Shown here: positions 8,575 through 16,872 of the stretch, one piece after another
Position numbering within the stretch: the stretch's first letter is position 1
How the letters are laid out: each line of letters starts with the position of its first letter
Origin: Prevotella sp. UBA3675
GTDB taxonomy: Bacteria > Bacteroidota > Bacteroidia > Bacteroidales > Bacteroidaceae
DNA: 64,000 bases
Direction: 5' to 3'
NCBI GenBank assembly: GCA_002372235.1
Contig: DFJI01000039.1
Span: 35,500 to 99,499, forward strand
Made by a program: the position numbers and the translations under genes
The notes under the pieces: generated by a model
Databases searched by the model: none
The model's input: only the letters and a program-made list of their open reading frames with translations
What the model was told of the DNA's origin: nothing

Positions 8575-8716
8575 CGAATAAGTGAGCAAAACACCTAATT
8601 TATTTGAGTATTTTCGAACGCGAGAACTCGAACTCGTTCGCTTGGCTTGTCCAAGAACTTCGAGACATCGTCTCAAAGGTAATCATTCTTTCTGAAATCG
8701 CACACATTGGGTACGC
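8575..8716. other. gap with small inverted repeats downstream of the DUF1016 gene
   Basis: No gene. The stretch 8610-8680 is a chain of short inverted repeats (GAAC...GTTC, CTTGG-CTTGT-CCAAG, GAGAC-ATC-GTCTC). Similar CTTGGCTTTGCC-type sequence occurs at 14600-14700. Confidence 0.4.
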
Positions 8717-9841
8717 TCACATGAGTTTTCTCAACTCCTCTGGTTCAGGAAGTATACCTTGGTATTCCTTGGGTAACTCTGAAGACGTGCGATAGATTGC
8801 TACACCCATTGGCTTGTTGATGTCTCGGAATGCGAACTCCACCGTTTTTGAATCTCTATCCTTGCAGAGAATAATTCCGATGGAAGGATTCTCATGAGGT
8901 AGTTTCACATACTCGTCAAGAGCTGAAAGATAGAAATTCAACTTCCCCGCATACTCCGGTTTGAACTCACCCCGTTTCAATTCGATCGCGATTAGTGCCT
9001 GAAGGCGGCGATTGAAGAACAGCAAATCTATGAAATACTCTTTTTCGGATACAACAAGACGATACTGATTACCCATAAACGAGAAATCACTACCTAATGC
9101 CATGATGAAGTTCTTGATATTGTGAACAATCTGCTGCTCTATTACACGCTCATCCGTCTCGTCTGGATCCTCGATGTTCACAAAATCAAGCAGATATTCG
9201 TCCTTGAACGAGCGTAATGCCTTACTGCGCAAATCCACATTAGCAATGGTTTTTGCAAAGTTATTGGGCATGTTGCCACGCTTTCCAAACAAATCGTCCT
9301 TCATATAATATTTCAACTTGTCGCCATTCCAAAATCCAGTGGCACAATTCACGATATAGAACAATCGTTGCTCTACATCCTTCTTTTGGGCCAGTATCTC
9401 ATAATGGTTCGTAAAGCCAACGGCAAGAAAGGCATCTAATGTCTCTGGAGATAATTCGTCCGTTGTCAATGGACGAATTTCGATATGTCCTTTGTCGCCT
9501 ATTGGAATGATGCTGTTTTGTAAATCGTCCGCTGACAATGGACGATTCTCGAACATGCTGCACCATGCCTCGTAGAAGATACGCATACGTTTGATGCTGG
9601 TCTCAGAGAAGCCCCTTAGTCCAGGCAGCTCCTGTTGCAGCAATTCTGATATAGTGCCAATAGCATTGCTGCCCCATCTTGCAGCTCTGCTTTGGGCGGA
9701 AATATACCCGCCAATAGCATAGTAAAGAGCCAACACTTCCTTGTTTACTAACCGTGCTGCACGATAGCGACTTTCCAATATCGCTTCCTTGATCGCCTTT
9801 ACTGCCTCAGCATACGTTGCTGTTATTTGTTTCTGTTCCAT
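8717..9841 (-). CDS. DUF1016 (YhcG-type) PDDEXK nuclease-domain protein
   Basis: A 374-aa protein with two parts. The N-terminal ~170 residues match the DUF1016 N-terminal domain (YAEAVKAIKEAILESRYRAA..., GISELLQxELPGLRGFSxxSIKRMR-like). The C-terminal ~150 residues are a PDDEXK nuclease fold: FIDLLFFNRRLQ followed by AIELKRG gives the D...ExK catalytic set. Such proteins sit in restriction or defence loci and in mobile elements; their exact role is unknown. An ATG at 9871 is possible, but a -7 promoter box overlaps that part (9859-9866), so ATG 9841 (MEQKQ) is preferred. It is the last gene of the minus-strand accessory island. Base composition is closer to the chromosome than that of the WG/AbiH genes. 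Confidence 0.85.
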   Translation of the reverse strand: MEQKQITATYAEAVKAIKEAILESRYRAARLVNKEVLALYYAIGGYISAQSRAARWGSNAIGTISELLQQELPGLRGFSETSIKRMRIFYEAWCSMFENRPLSADDLQNSIIPIGDKGHIEIRPLTTDELSPETLDAFLAVGFTNHYEILAQKKDVEQRLFYIVNCATGFWNGDKLKYYMKDDLFGKRGNMPNNFAKTIANVDLRSKALRSFKDEYLLDFVNIEDPDETDERVIEQQIVHNIKNFIMALGSDFSFMGNQYRLVVSEKEYFIDLLFFNRRLQALIAIELKRGEFKPEYAGKLNFYLSALDEYVKLPHENPSIGIILCKDRDSKTVEFAFRDINKPMGVAIYRTSSELPKEYQGILPEPEELRKLM

Positions 9842-9858
9842 ATCTTCAATATCGTTTG

Positions 9859-9866
9859 CAAAGTTA
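9859..9866 (-). promoter_or_regulatory. -7 promoter box of the DUF1016 nuclease gene
   Basis: The minus strand reads TAACTTTG, a perfect TAnnTTTG, 17 bp before ATG 9841. It lies inside the longer reading frame, so the nuclease gene can be transcribed separately from the AbiH/WG genes. Confidence 0.55.
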
Positions 9867-9926
9867 ATCATTTATTACAAGATAATCAATGGAAGCCTCT
9901 TCGTGATACTTCTTATAGTCTTATTA

Positions 9927-10241
9927 TTAGCAGAATCCCTTACAACGAGCGGAGAACAACATCTTTCTTTCTTGAATGGAAAAGGAATTCCAAATGGTAA
10001 TGAGGTCAGAGACCTTTATTTCGTCAAATGATGGATAGTCTGCGCATGGAACTCCGTTTTCTTCGTATCGCCGTTTGGGCGGTATGCCCGACATCAAGAC
10101 TAATTCTACATTCTTGACATTCCGTAAATCTTCTGTATACCCTTCGTTATGTATAGCAAGTACGATCAGCTTTCCTCTTTTGGACAGCAGTCGGAACCAT
10201 TCATCTATTGGATTTACAGAAATGTTTTCTTGTTTGTTCAT
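9927..10241 (-). CDS. small protein of unknown function in the defence island
   Basis: A 104-aa protein (MNKQENISVNPIDEW...), or 110 aa if the ATG at 10259 is used. No signal peptide or membrane segment. It is mixed alpha/beta in appearance, with a hydrophobic strand GKLIVLAIH, a conserved-looking IPPKRRYEENGVPC segment and a Cys-containing C-terminus. I do not recognise a family. It follows the WG-repeat/exonuclease gene by 16-34 bp on the same strand, so it is probably co-transcribed. It may be the third component of that system or an independent passenger. Confidence 0.6.
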   Translation of the reverse strand: MNKQENISVNPIDEWFRLLSKRGKLIVLAIHNEGYTEDLRNVKNVELVLMSGIPPKRRYEENGVPCADYPSFDEIKVSDLITIWNSFSIQERKMLFSARCKGFC

Positions 10242-10275
10242 ATTCTTTGTTATGAGCATTTGAATGTATCAGCTT

Positions 10276-13107
10276 TTATATTAATTTCCTTCTTCTCAGT
10301 TCCCAGAAGCATTGCTGCGTAGCCTCAATATCGCTTGCTGCATTATGTGCTTCTTCAAAATCGTTGCCAAATAATTTGTGATACAATTCTTGTAACTTTG
10401 GATATTTATATCCGTAGTATCCTGGTATCTTACAAAAGTCTGTACTTGATTTCATCGTGCAAAATGCTTGCTTAGAATCCATAATGTCAGGTCTTGACAG
10501 CCTAATTAGTTCTGCCCCAACGATCTTCTTGTCGAAGTCTATGTTATGGCCTACAATATATTTGGTCTTATTGAAGTCTTGCAAGAATTTGTCAATAACA
10601 TATGATAAATTGTATCCTAATTCTAAGGCCATTTTCGTTGTTATCTTATGAATTTTTGCCGCCTCATCAGGAATTGTGAAACCATCAGGCTTGATTATAT
10701 AGTTTCCTTTTGATACCTTTTCGCCGTCCTCAGTCATTAAAATCCATCCTAATTGTACAAGACGGGGCCAATTTCTTGTGTCAGAACTTGGTGCTTTGTA
10801 ATTAAGTGGAGTTCCAGTCGTTTCAGTATCAAAGAAAAGATAATATGTTTTATTATTTGGCTCTATCCACTCATTTACAATACTCGCAATATCATTTTTA
10901 ATTTGATATTCGTAAAAATGGAGGTCACCATTTGCATCTTCCTTAACAAAATATCGTATAATGTCATGCTTATCAAAATTAGAGTCAGTAAGGATTTCCT
11001 TATTACTATAAGCTATTTTGTCATACTCACAAGGGATGTATTCTTTAATCAAAGAAATATCTTGTATAAAGCCTATTTCCCGTAAGTCATTGTTAACAAC
11101 ACCCCATTTTCCATCGCGTTTAACGATTATTGGATACGTAAAGTATTCTCTTTTTTGGCGTACAAGAATGCCTTCCCGCCATTCTGTCTCTTTGGCAATT
11201 TCAGGAATTATTTGATATTGTGTATCCAATAGGATATTGCCATCATAATCATATAAAGCAATGTAGCCGTTTAAAATTGTCACAATAACTTCATCGTGTA
11301 CTTTAATATCGTCATAAACAACATCATATAACTTTTTTCCCTCATCATTATACAATCCCTTCTTTCCACCTTTCATTACAACATAACAGGAGCCGTTCGA
11401 TGATTTACAAATAGCATCATAAATAGGACTGATAAGATATTCTTCTTTAATATAATCATACATGCCCCATCCTCCCCATTTGACAATAATTTGGTATCTC
11501 CATCCTTCTAAATACTCACTGAATAAGGCGGGTAACAATACTCTATTATTTAGATTATATATTTGCCACCATCCATTTTTATTTACAAGTATTCGAGACG
11601 TTTTCCATCCCAGGTTTTTAATAAAATCATATTCTATTGGAAGTATCTCCTTACCGTTATTGTCATATAATCCAAACTTTTTGTTGCAAGCAATAATAAA
11701 AGTTGAATTTTTAAAAGAGTCCACAGCAATTATATCATCGTATTCAACTGGAATAGTTATTAAACCCTCTAAATTTGAAAAACCTTTTTTGTCGCATTTT
11801 GTCAAGATAAAACCATGTAAAGTCCAATAATCAAAAACTATAGTATCATATACAGTAGAAATAATCTGCTTATTGTTACAAAATACACCTTTTTCCCCAT
11901 TCTTCTCAACTATATATATATCGTCGTCACTTTCTATATTATCATATTCTATCGGAATAATAACATTTCCACATTCGTCAAGGACACCCTTCATATTATA
12001 TTGAGAAACAAGAATTTTACCTTTGTAATTTATTTGTGATATTGAATCATAAATAATATCTGTTTTTAATTCACTTTCATTGTAAAAGCCATACAGCCCC
12101 TTACTTTTTACAAAATACACAGACTTCCATTTGTGTGTAACTTCTTCATAGTAAATAGGGACAATTGTTTTTCCATAATTGTTTATGACTCCCATCTTAT
12201 TGTTGGTTTCAACAATAAAGAAAGATTCCGTACCATCACAATCAGAAAATTCATAATGCAAAGAATCATACATTACAGGTGTAATTGCCAAACATTGAGT
12301 ATTGATTAATCCCCACTTTTCATCTTTTTCTATGGCAAATACAGATTTGAAACGAACAATATCTGCATATTGTAATGGAAGTACAACAAGCCCCTTTTCG
12401 TTTATAATTCCTTTTTTTCCATCTGTTGACACAATACACAGTTTGTCAACAAAAGCTGTTTCGATTTCAGTTTCATCGTATGTGTTCTCAAAAACAATCT
12501 CATTCCATTTATTTATAAAAATAACTTTTGAATCTAAAACAGCCGCTGTAACATCTGGACAATTAAAAAAGACGAGTGAATCATAAATTATCGGTATTTG
12601 AATCTCCCCCAATTTATTGATGCAACCCCATTTTCCTCCATCTATTATTAAGAAAGTATCATAACCTGGACCACACGCCCACTCATAACGTTCCTTACCT
12701 CCTATATTTACATTTAGAAGGCCACATTTATCAAACCCATGTAAGTCACTAGACACTTTATAGTCAATAGGTATTTCCTGACCAGTTTCCTTGTTTTCTA
12801 TCCATTTGTTCTCGCCATATTGCATGAAGGCAACATCAGAACTTTCAATTATTTTATATTTCTGCTCTCTGTCTATTCTTTGAGAATATTCTGCCAAATC
12901 TATTCTCAAAAGATCTTCTTCATCATTAGATTGCATGATATACTCTTGTGAATATAACACATTTCCATTTTGTTTAAACTCTAGAATATAAGTTCCTTTC
13001 CTCAATTCAATTTTGAAAATGGATTGTGGAACAGCATCACCTTTTAATTCATAGTCACAATAGACTTCGCATGGCGTATCAACCAAAATTTTCAATATAG
13101 AGCTCAT
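10276..13107 (-). CDS. WG-repeat protein with C-terminal DEDDh 3'-5' exonuclease domain
   Basis: A 943-aa protein. Residues 1-~85 look like a PEGA-type beta domain. Residues ~110-730 hold about fourteen WG-type repeats, each with a [KW]-[KW]-G-[LVI] turn, then xxxGxxxxPxxYDxI (KWGCINKLGEIQIPIIYDSL is one). Residues ~755-943 are a DnaQ-like DEDDh exonuclease: FDTET (D760, E762), HNIDFD (854-859) and HNAASD (H921, D926) supply all catalytic residues. No signal peptide, so it acts in the cytoplasm. Expected activity is 3'-5' degradation of DNA or RNA, with the WG repeats as sensor or scaffold; this is inferred. Its start overlaps the AbiH gene end by 29 bp. The gene is strikingly AT-rich, unlike the housekeeping genes, which suggests transfer. 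Confidence 0.85.
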   Translation of the reverse strand: MSSILKILVDTPCEVYCDYELKGDAVPQSIFKIELRKGTYILEFKQNGNVLYSQEYIMQSNDEEDLLRIDLAEYSQRIDREQKYKIIESSDVAFMQYGENKWIENKETGQEIPIDYKVSSDLHGFDKCGLLNVNIGGKERYEWACGPGYDTFLIIDGGKWGCINKLGEIQIPIIYDSLVFFNCPDVTAAVLDSKVIFINKWNEIVFENTYDETEIETAFVDKLCIVSTDGKKGIINEKGLVVLPLQYADIVRFKSVFAIEKDEKWGLINTQCLAITPVMYDSLHYEFSDCDGTESFFIVETNNKMGVINNYGKTIVPIYYEEVTHKWKSVYFVKSKGLYGFYNESELKTDIIYDSISQINYKGKILVSQYNMKGVLDECGNVIIPIEYDNIESDDDIYIVEKNGEKGVFCNNKQIISTVYDTIVFDYWTLHGFILTKCDKKGFSNLEGLITIPVEYDDIIAVDSFKNSTFIIACNKKFGLYDNNGKEILPIEYDFIKNLGWKTSRILVNKNGWWQIYNLNNRVLLPALFSEYLEGWRYQIIVKWGGWGMYDYIKEEYLISPIYDAICKSSNGSCYVVMKGGKKGLYNDEGKKLYDVVYDDIKVHDEVIVTILNGYIALYDYDGNILLDTQYQIIPEIAKETEWREGILVRQKREYFTYPIIVKRDGKWGVVNNDLREIGFIQDISLIKEYIPCEYDKIAYSNKEILTDSNFDKHDIIRYFVKEDANGDLHFYEYQIKNDIASIVNEWIEPNNKTYYLFFDTETTGTPLNYKAPSSDTRNWPRLVQLGWILMTEDGEKVSKGNYIIKPDGFTIPDEAAKIHKITTKMALELGYNLSYVIDKFLQDFNKTKYIVGHNIDFDKKIVGAELIRLSRPDIMDSKQAFCTMKSSTDFCKIPGYYGYKYPKLQELYHKLFGNDFEEAHNAASDIEATQQCFWELRRRKLI

Positions 13108-14029
13108 AAGTGAAATTTTTATCTGTTAAAATGTTTGTTGTCTTGGAATTGAAAGTATGGCAAAGTGAGCGATTAATCCCAAGACGATTTACTATTTGCT
13201 TTATCATAACGTAGTCTTTTGGAGTAAATACAGAAAAATACCATTTTGCAGAAGGTTTAACACATGAATATATCCTTATAAAATAAGGTAGGTCAATATC
13301 GTTCAAAGAACAACCACTAACAATGATTTTGTCTATTTTATATGCTTTAATTATTTTAAAAAAGTACTCATTGTCACTAATTATATTAGAAACATTTTTG
13401 TGCAAATTCAAATAATAATCATTAATCAGTTTGTATGCATTTTCTTCCACAATATCATCACATTCTATCTCTAATCCCGCTTCATTTCCATGTCCATAAA
13501 TGTAATTTGTTTCATGTCTTTTACCATGAATATGACAAATATTATTAGAATTTATTCCGTAGACACCTTCTAATGTTTCCGTATAATTGAATGTAAAAAA
13601 CAACGCATCTTTTGCGTCCTTATTCAAACACGGATGATAACCTTTGGGAGACGAAATATCCAACGAATCAATCCAAGAATGAAAGCATTTATCCATATCA
13701 GAAAGCACAGACGCTAAATAACCACTTGGACAATCTTCAATATCATATGCATATCGGGAAAGATTATCATATTTTTCAAGGTCAACACCTAATTTGCATT
13801 GATCAAATACATAATCCTCATCAATGGCTCCTAATATTTCTTCAAATTGACACCATAAAAGAGATTTCCCTTTTTCGTCAAAAGCAGGGAAAAAGGACTC
13901 CAATATGGATGACAAATGATTTCCGTTCGGCCATTTACTAACCATATAATCATAGAAATCACAATAACTGGATTTTATTCCATGATGCAGATCAAAACCA
14001 TTACCGATTATATATAATGTATGTGACAT
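13079..14029 (-). CDS. AbiH-family abortive-infection protein
   Basis: A 316-aa protein. The N-terminus reads LYIIGNGFDLHHGIKSSY..F, the hallmark of the AbiH family. A central NICHIHG motif and a C-terminal VSGCSLNDIDLPYF (family G-x-SLxxxDxPY) agree. AbiH proteins protect lactococci from phage; the biochemical activity is not settled. The gene is as AT-rich as the WG/exonuclease gene, with which it overlaps by 29 bp, so the two are probably translated together. A 68-aa HTH regulator lies 116 bp upstream on the same strand. The start ATG at 14029 gives the family's usual N-terminus. Confidence 0.85.
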   Translation of the reverse strand: MSHTLYIIGNGFDLHHGIKSSYCDFYDYMVSKWPNGNHLSSILESFFPAFDEKGKSLLWCQFEEILGAIDEDYVFDQCKLGVDLEKYDNLSRYAYDIEDCPSGYLASVLSDMDKCFHSWIDSLDISSPKGYHPCLNKDAKDALFFTFNYTETLEGVYGINSNNICHIHGKRHETNYIYGHGNEAGLEIECDDIVEENAYKLINDYYLNLHKNVSNIISDNEYFFKIIKAYKIDKIIVSGCSLNDIDLPYFIRIYSCVKPSAKWYFSVFTPKDYVMIKQIVNRLGINRSLCHTFNSKTTNILTDKNFTYELYIENFG

Positions 14030-14145
14030 GTATTTGCAGAAAATTGATTTCTAAAGAATCTTACAATAATTCCCAACACTTACATTTGCCAGTTGAAAAT
14101 CTGATTGAGTTTAGCGTGGTGTTCATTTTGATTTTATTATTCACT

Positions 14146-14352
14146 TTACTTTGACGACACCAACAATTCCTTCACATCTACGTCGAGATGGCGTGCAATC
14201 TCGTAGAGTTGTTCCACTGAGGGCTGCACCTTGTTGGTCATCCATCGTGAAACGGTACTGATGCTGTGGCCCATCTGCTCTGAGAGCCACGTACCAGTTC
14301 TTTCTTTCTCAGCTAATACTATCTTTAATCTGTTATAGCGTTGTATCTCCAT
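14146..14352 (-). CDS. XRE/Cro-type helix-turn-helix regulator
   Basis: A 68-aa single-domain HTH protein. Residues ~20-45 (GTWLSEQMGHSISTVSRWMTNKVQPS) form the two-helix DNA-binding unit of Cro/CI-type repressors, and the rest (LYEIARHLDVDVKELL) is the standard C-terminal helix pair. It precedes abiH and the WG/exonuclease gene on the same strand and is the likely regulator of the island. A perfect 14-bp palindrome lies between its -7 box and its start codon, which suggests autorepression. Confidence 0.85.
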   Translation of the reverse strand: MEIQRYNRLKIVLAEKERTGTWLSEQMGHSISTVSRWMTNKVQPSVEQLYEIARHLDVDVKELLVSSK

Positions 14353-14371
14353 ATTGCTTTTAGTTATTCTT

Positions 14372-14385
14372 GCTCAACATTGAGC
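14372..14385. promoter_or_regulatory. candidate operator palindrome of the HTH gene
   Basis: GCTCAA-CA-TTGAGC is a perfect 6-2-6 inverted repeat. It lies 11 bp downstream of the -7 box (14396-14403) and 20 bp before the HTH start codon. Confidence 0.45.
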
Positions 14386-14395
14386 GTTCTGTGCG

Positions 14396-14403
14396 CAAAT
14401 ATA
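14396..14403 (-). promoter_or_regulatory. -7 promoter box for the HTH/AbiH island
   Basis: The minus strand reads TATATTTG (TAnnTTTG), 44 bp upstream of ATG 14352. Confidence 0.5.
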
Positions 14404-15025
14404 ATCAAAAAAGTCGAGAATAGGATGATTCGTGAACATAAATTAAGAAAAAGTGTGGTCTTTTCTCTTGATATGGGAATAATCCGTATAGATTTTTGTT
14501 CCCAATGCCACAAACAGGTTCCATAGAAGGGTGTATTCTAATGCACACTTTTCTGTGGAACAATTGCCCTTTACATCCCACATGTCAAGCGGAATCGTCT
14601 TCTTACAACTGCGCTCGGCTCTGCCGCTTCGCTTGTCGAAGAACTGGCTCTGCGTGCCGTTAATCGGACTTGGCTTTGCCGCTTGCCTTAAGCAAGAACC
14701 CTGCCCATGATAACCCTGCATTATAGCCGCCCCTTACCAAGGGGCTCTAAATGTTCACATAGAACAGAATGTTAAAAGTACTTCTCATGTTTCTTACTCT
14801 TTTTAATTTTGGCCGCAAAACTACTATTTCTTTTAGCATCCATCGCTATGCAAAATGTAGCAGTTTGCGGAATAAGAACGGGTTACGATTTGGCAACCTA
14901 ACTCCTTCAGCATTCCTCCCTAATTTGCTTTCTCCTTCAATTTGAAGTTCCTCGTTTTTCCCTTGATTGCCTTTATTTTAGGTCGAAATGCGTTAATCTT
15001 CTAAAATCGCTTCGCTTTTACAAGC
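14404..15025. other. long intergenic region with repeat debris between island and guaA
   Basis: No convincing gene. The minus strand is open from 14721 to 14443 (92 codons), and its last ~45 codons look protein-like (around LLWNLFVALGTKIY), but there is no recognisable start. A minus-strand -7 box TAGTTTTG lies at 14823-14816. A 7-bp-stem hairpin (GCCCCTT-ACC-AAGGGGC) is at 14729-14745. The shared 19-mer is at 14880-14898. The 14600-14700 stretch resembles the small inverted repeats at 8610-8680. Confidence 0.4.
14880..14898. repeat. 19-bp motif shared with 8428-8446
   Basis: GGGTTACGATTTGGCAACC differs from the other copy at one base. Here it lies upstream of the 120-bp repeat, whereas at 8.4 kb it lies downstream. 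Confidence 0.6.
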
Positions 15026-15147
15026 TTTTTCCGTAACTTTGGCTTTGCCGAAGTTTTTCGCTTTGCTCAAGGAAACTCCTGACACTCGGCAATGCAAAAG
15101 AAAATTAGGCTTTTCTTTTGCATTGCTCTCGTTTTTTCGTAACTTTG
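15026..15147 (+). repeat. dispersed ~120-bp promoter-bearing intergenic repeat, copy 2
   Basis: A direct repeat of 8251-8371. This copy ends in the guaA promoter. The two copies bracket the whole accessory island 8717-14352. Confidence 0.85.
15117..15147 (+). promoter_or_regulatory. guaA promoter (TTTG-N19-TAACTTTG)
   Basis: TTTG at 15117-15120, a 19-bp spacer and TAACTTTG at 15140-15147 match the Bacteroidota -33/-7 consensus exactly. The guaA ATG is 60 bp downstream. Confidence 0.7.
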
Positions 15148-15207
15148 CACCGAGTTATGAGAAGAGACTGACAATTATTTATTTACATAATCCATAAAAA
15201 AGAAGTG

Positions 15208-16830
15208 ATGCAACAGAAGATTATCATTCTTGACTTCGGTTCGCAGACCACCCAGCTTATCGGACGAAGGGTGCGCGAACTGGACACCTTCTGCGAGATT
15301 CTTCCCTACAACAAGTTTCCAAAAGATGACCCGACGGTGATTGGAGTCATACTGAGCGGCTCACCCTACTCCGTGCATGACCCGGAAGCTTTCAAGGTGG
15401 ATCTCAACGACTTCATTGGCCGGTTGCCCGTGCTGGGCATCTGCTACGGAGCACAGTTCATCAGCCACACGCTGGGCGGTAGGGTCGAGAAAGCCGACTC
15501 GCGCGAATACGGTCGCGCTCATCTCAAAACGGTTGACACAGAGAACCCGCTCTTCAAGGGCTTCGACCAGGGTTCGCAGGTGTGGATGAGTCATGGCGAC
15601 ACCATCACCGCCATCCCTGAGGGCTTCAGCGTGATTGGCAGTACGAAAGACGTAAAGAACGCAGCGTTCTACGCTCTCAACTCTCAATTCTCAAAAGGCA
15701 TCTGGGCTGTTCAGTTCCACCCCGAGGTGTTCCACACCGTGCAGGGCACCCAGCTGCTCAAGAACTTCGTGGTTGACATCTGCGGCTCGCGACAGGAGTG
15801 GAGCGCAGCCTCATTCGTTGATACGACCGTAGCCGAGCTGAAGCAGCAGATAGGACAGGACCGCGTCATTCTCGGTCTCTCGGGAGGCGTTGACTCCAGC
15901 GTGGCAGCCGTGCTGCTGAACAGGGCCATCAGCGACCGTCTCACCTGCATCTTCGTAGATCACGGCATGTTGCGCAAGAACGAGTTCCAACAGGTGATGG
16001 ACGACTATAAGGTATTAGGACTGAACGTGATTGGTGTAGATGCATCGGAGAAGTTCTTTGCCGACCTCAAAGGCATCTCCGACCCTGAGCAGAAGCGCAA
16101 AATCATTGGCCGCGACTTCGTGGAGGTGTTCAATGCCGAAGCCAAGAAGATTACCGATGCCCGCTGGCTGGCACAGGGCACCATCTATCCCGACCGCATT
16201 GAGAGCCTGAACATCACGGGCAAGGTCATCAAGAGCCATCACAACGTGGGCGGACTACCGAAGGAGATGAACCTGCAGCTGTGCGAACCGCTGAAGTGGC
16301 TGTTCAAGGACGAGGTGCGCCGTGTGGGCCGACAACTGGGCATGCCCGAGCACCTCATCACCCGTCACCCCTTCCCCGGCCCCGGACTGGCTGTGCGCAT
16401 TCTCGGCGACATCACTCCCGAAAAGGTTCGTGTGCTGCAAGAGGCCGACGACATCTACATCCGTGGACTGCGCGAATACAAGGTGAAGCTCTCTGGCGAA
16501 GAGGCCCGCAAGGTGCTGGCTGCCGGCGTGCCGGCTGAGATGCAGGACGGCGAGATCGAAGTATCACTCTACGACCAGGTGTGGCAGGCCGGAGCCATCC
16601 TGCTCAGCACCGTCCGCTCAGTGGGCGTGATGGGCGACGAGCGCACTTACGAGAATCCGGTGGCCCTGCGTGCAGTGACCAGCAGCGATGCCATGACAGC
16701 CGACTGGGCTCACCTGCCCTACGACTTCATGGCCAAAGTGTCTAACGAGATCATCAACAAAGTGCGTGGCGTGAACCGCGTCTGCTACGACATCTCCTCA
16801 AAGCCGCCTGCAACCATCGAGTGGGAATAA
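15208..16830 (+). CDS. guaA: GMP synthase (glutamine-hydrolysing)
   Basis: GuaA aminates XMP to GMP. The 540-aa protein holds a class I glutamine amidotransferase (residues ~5-190, with GICYGAQ carrying the nucleophile Cys and HPEVFHT the His), an ATP-pyrophosphatase domain (LGLSGGVDSSVAA near 225, the SGGxDS P-loop) and a C-terminal dimerisation domain ending KPPATIEWE. All catalytic motifs are intact. A GTG lies directly before the ATG; ATG 15208 is chosen. A short in-frame TCTCAACTCTCAATTCTC run (about 15677-15694) lies between the domain motifs and resembles the low-complexity insertions seen in other genes here. Confidence 0.97.
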   Translation: MQQKIIILDFGSQTTQLIGRRVRELDTFCEILPYNKFPKDDPTVIGVILSGSPYSVHDPEAFKVDLNDFIGRLPVLGICYGAQFISHTLGGRVEKADSREYGRAHLKTVDTENPLFKGFDQGSQVWMSHGDTITAIPEGFSVIGSTKDVKNAAFYALNSQFSKGIWAVQFHPEVFHTVQGTQLLKNFVVDICGSRQEWSAASFVDTTVAELKQQIGQDRVILGLSGGVDSSVAAVLLNRAISDRLTCIFVDHGMLRKNEFQQVMDDYKVLGLNVIGVDASEKFFADLKGISDPEQKRKIIGRDFVEVFNAEAKKITDARWLAQGTIYPDRIESLNITGKVIKSHHNVGGLPKEMNLQLCEPLKWLFKDEVRRVGRQLGMPEHLITRHPFPGPGLAVRILGDITPEKVRVLQEADDIYIRGLREYKVKLSGEEARKVLAAGVPAEMQDGEIEVSLYDQVWQAGAILLSTVRSVGVMGDERTYENPVALRAVTSSDAMTADWAHLPYDFMAKVSNEIINKVRGVNRVCYDISSKPPATIEWE

Positions 16831-16848
16831 CACCTGAGCCACAATACG

Positions 16849-16867
16849 CTTATACTATATAAGTTTT
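16849..16867 (+). terminator. weak hairpin after guaA
   Basis: CTTATA-CTA-TATAAG followed by TTTTC, 18 bp after the guaA stop. The stem is AT-only, so strength is doubtful. Confidence 0.3.
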
Positions 16868-16872
16868 CATTT

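Noticed and set aside
8224..15204. Integrative element with integrase or att sites
   Set aside because: No integrase, transposase or tRNA is present. The flanking repeats are the only boundary signal, so homologous recombination is the simpler reading.
14353..15204. tRNA or rRNA gene
   Set aside because: No cloverleaf, TTCRANY-type T-loop or rRNA-like sequence could be seen.
15205..15207. GTG start of guaA
   Set aside because: It directly precedes an ATG that gives the usual N-terminus.
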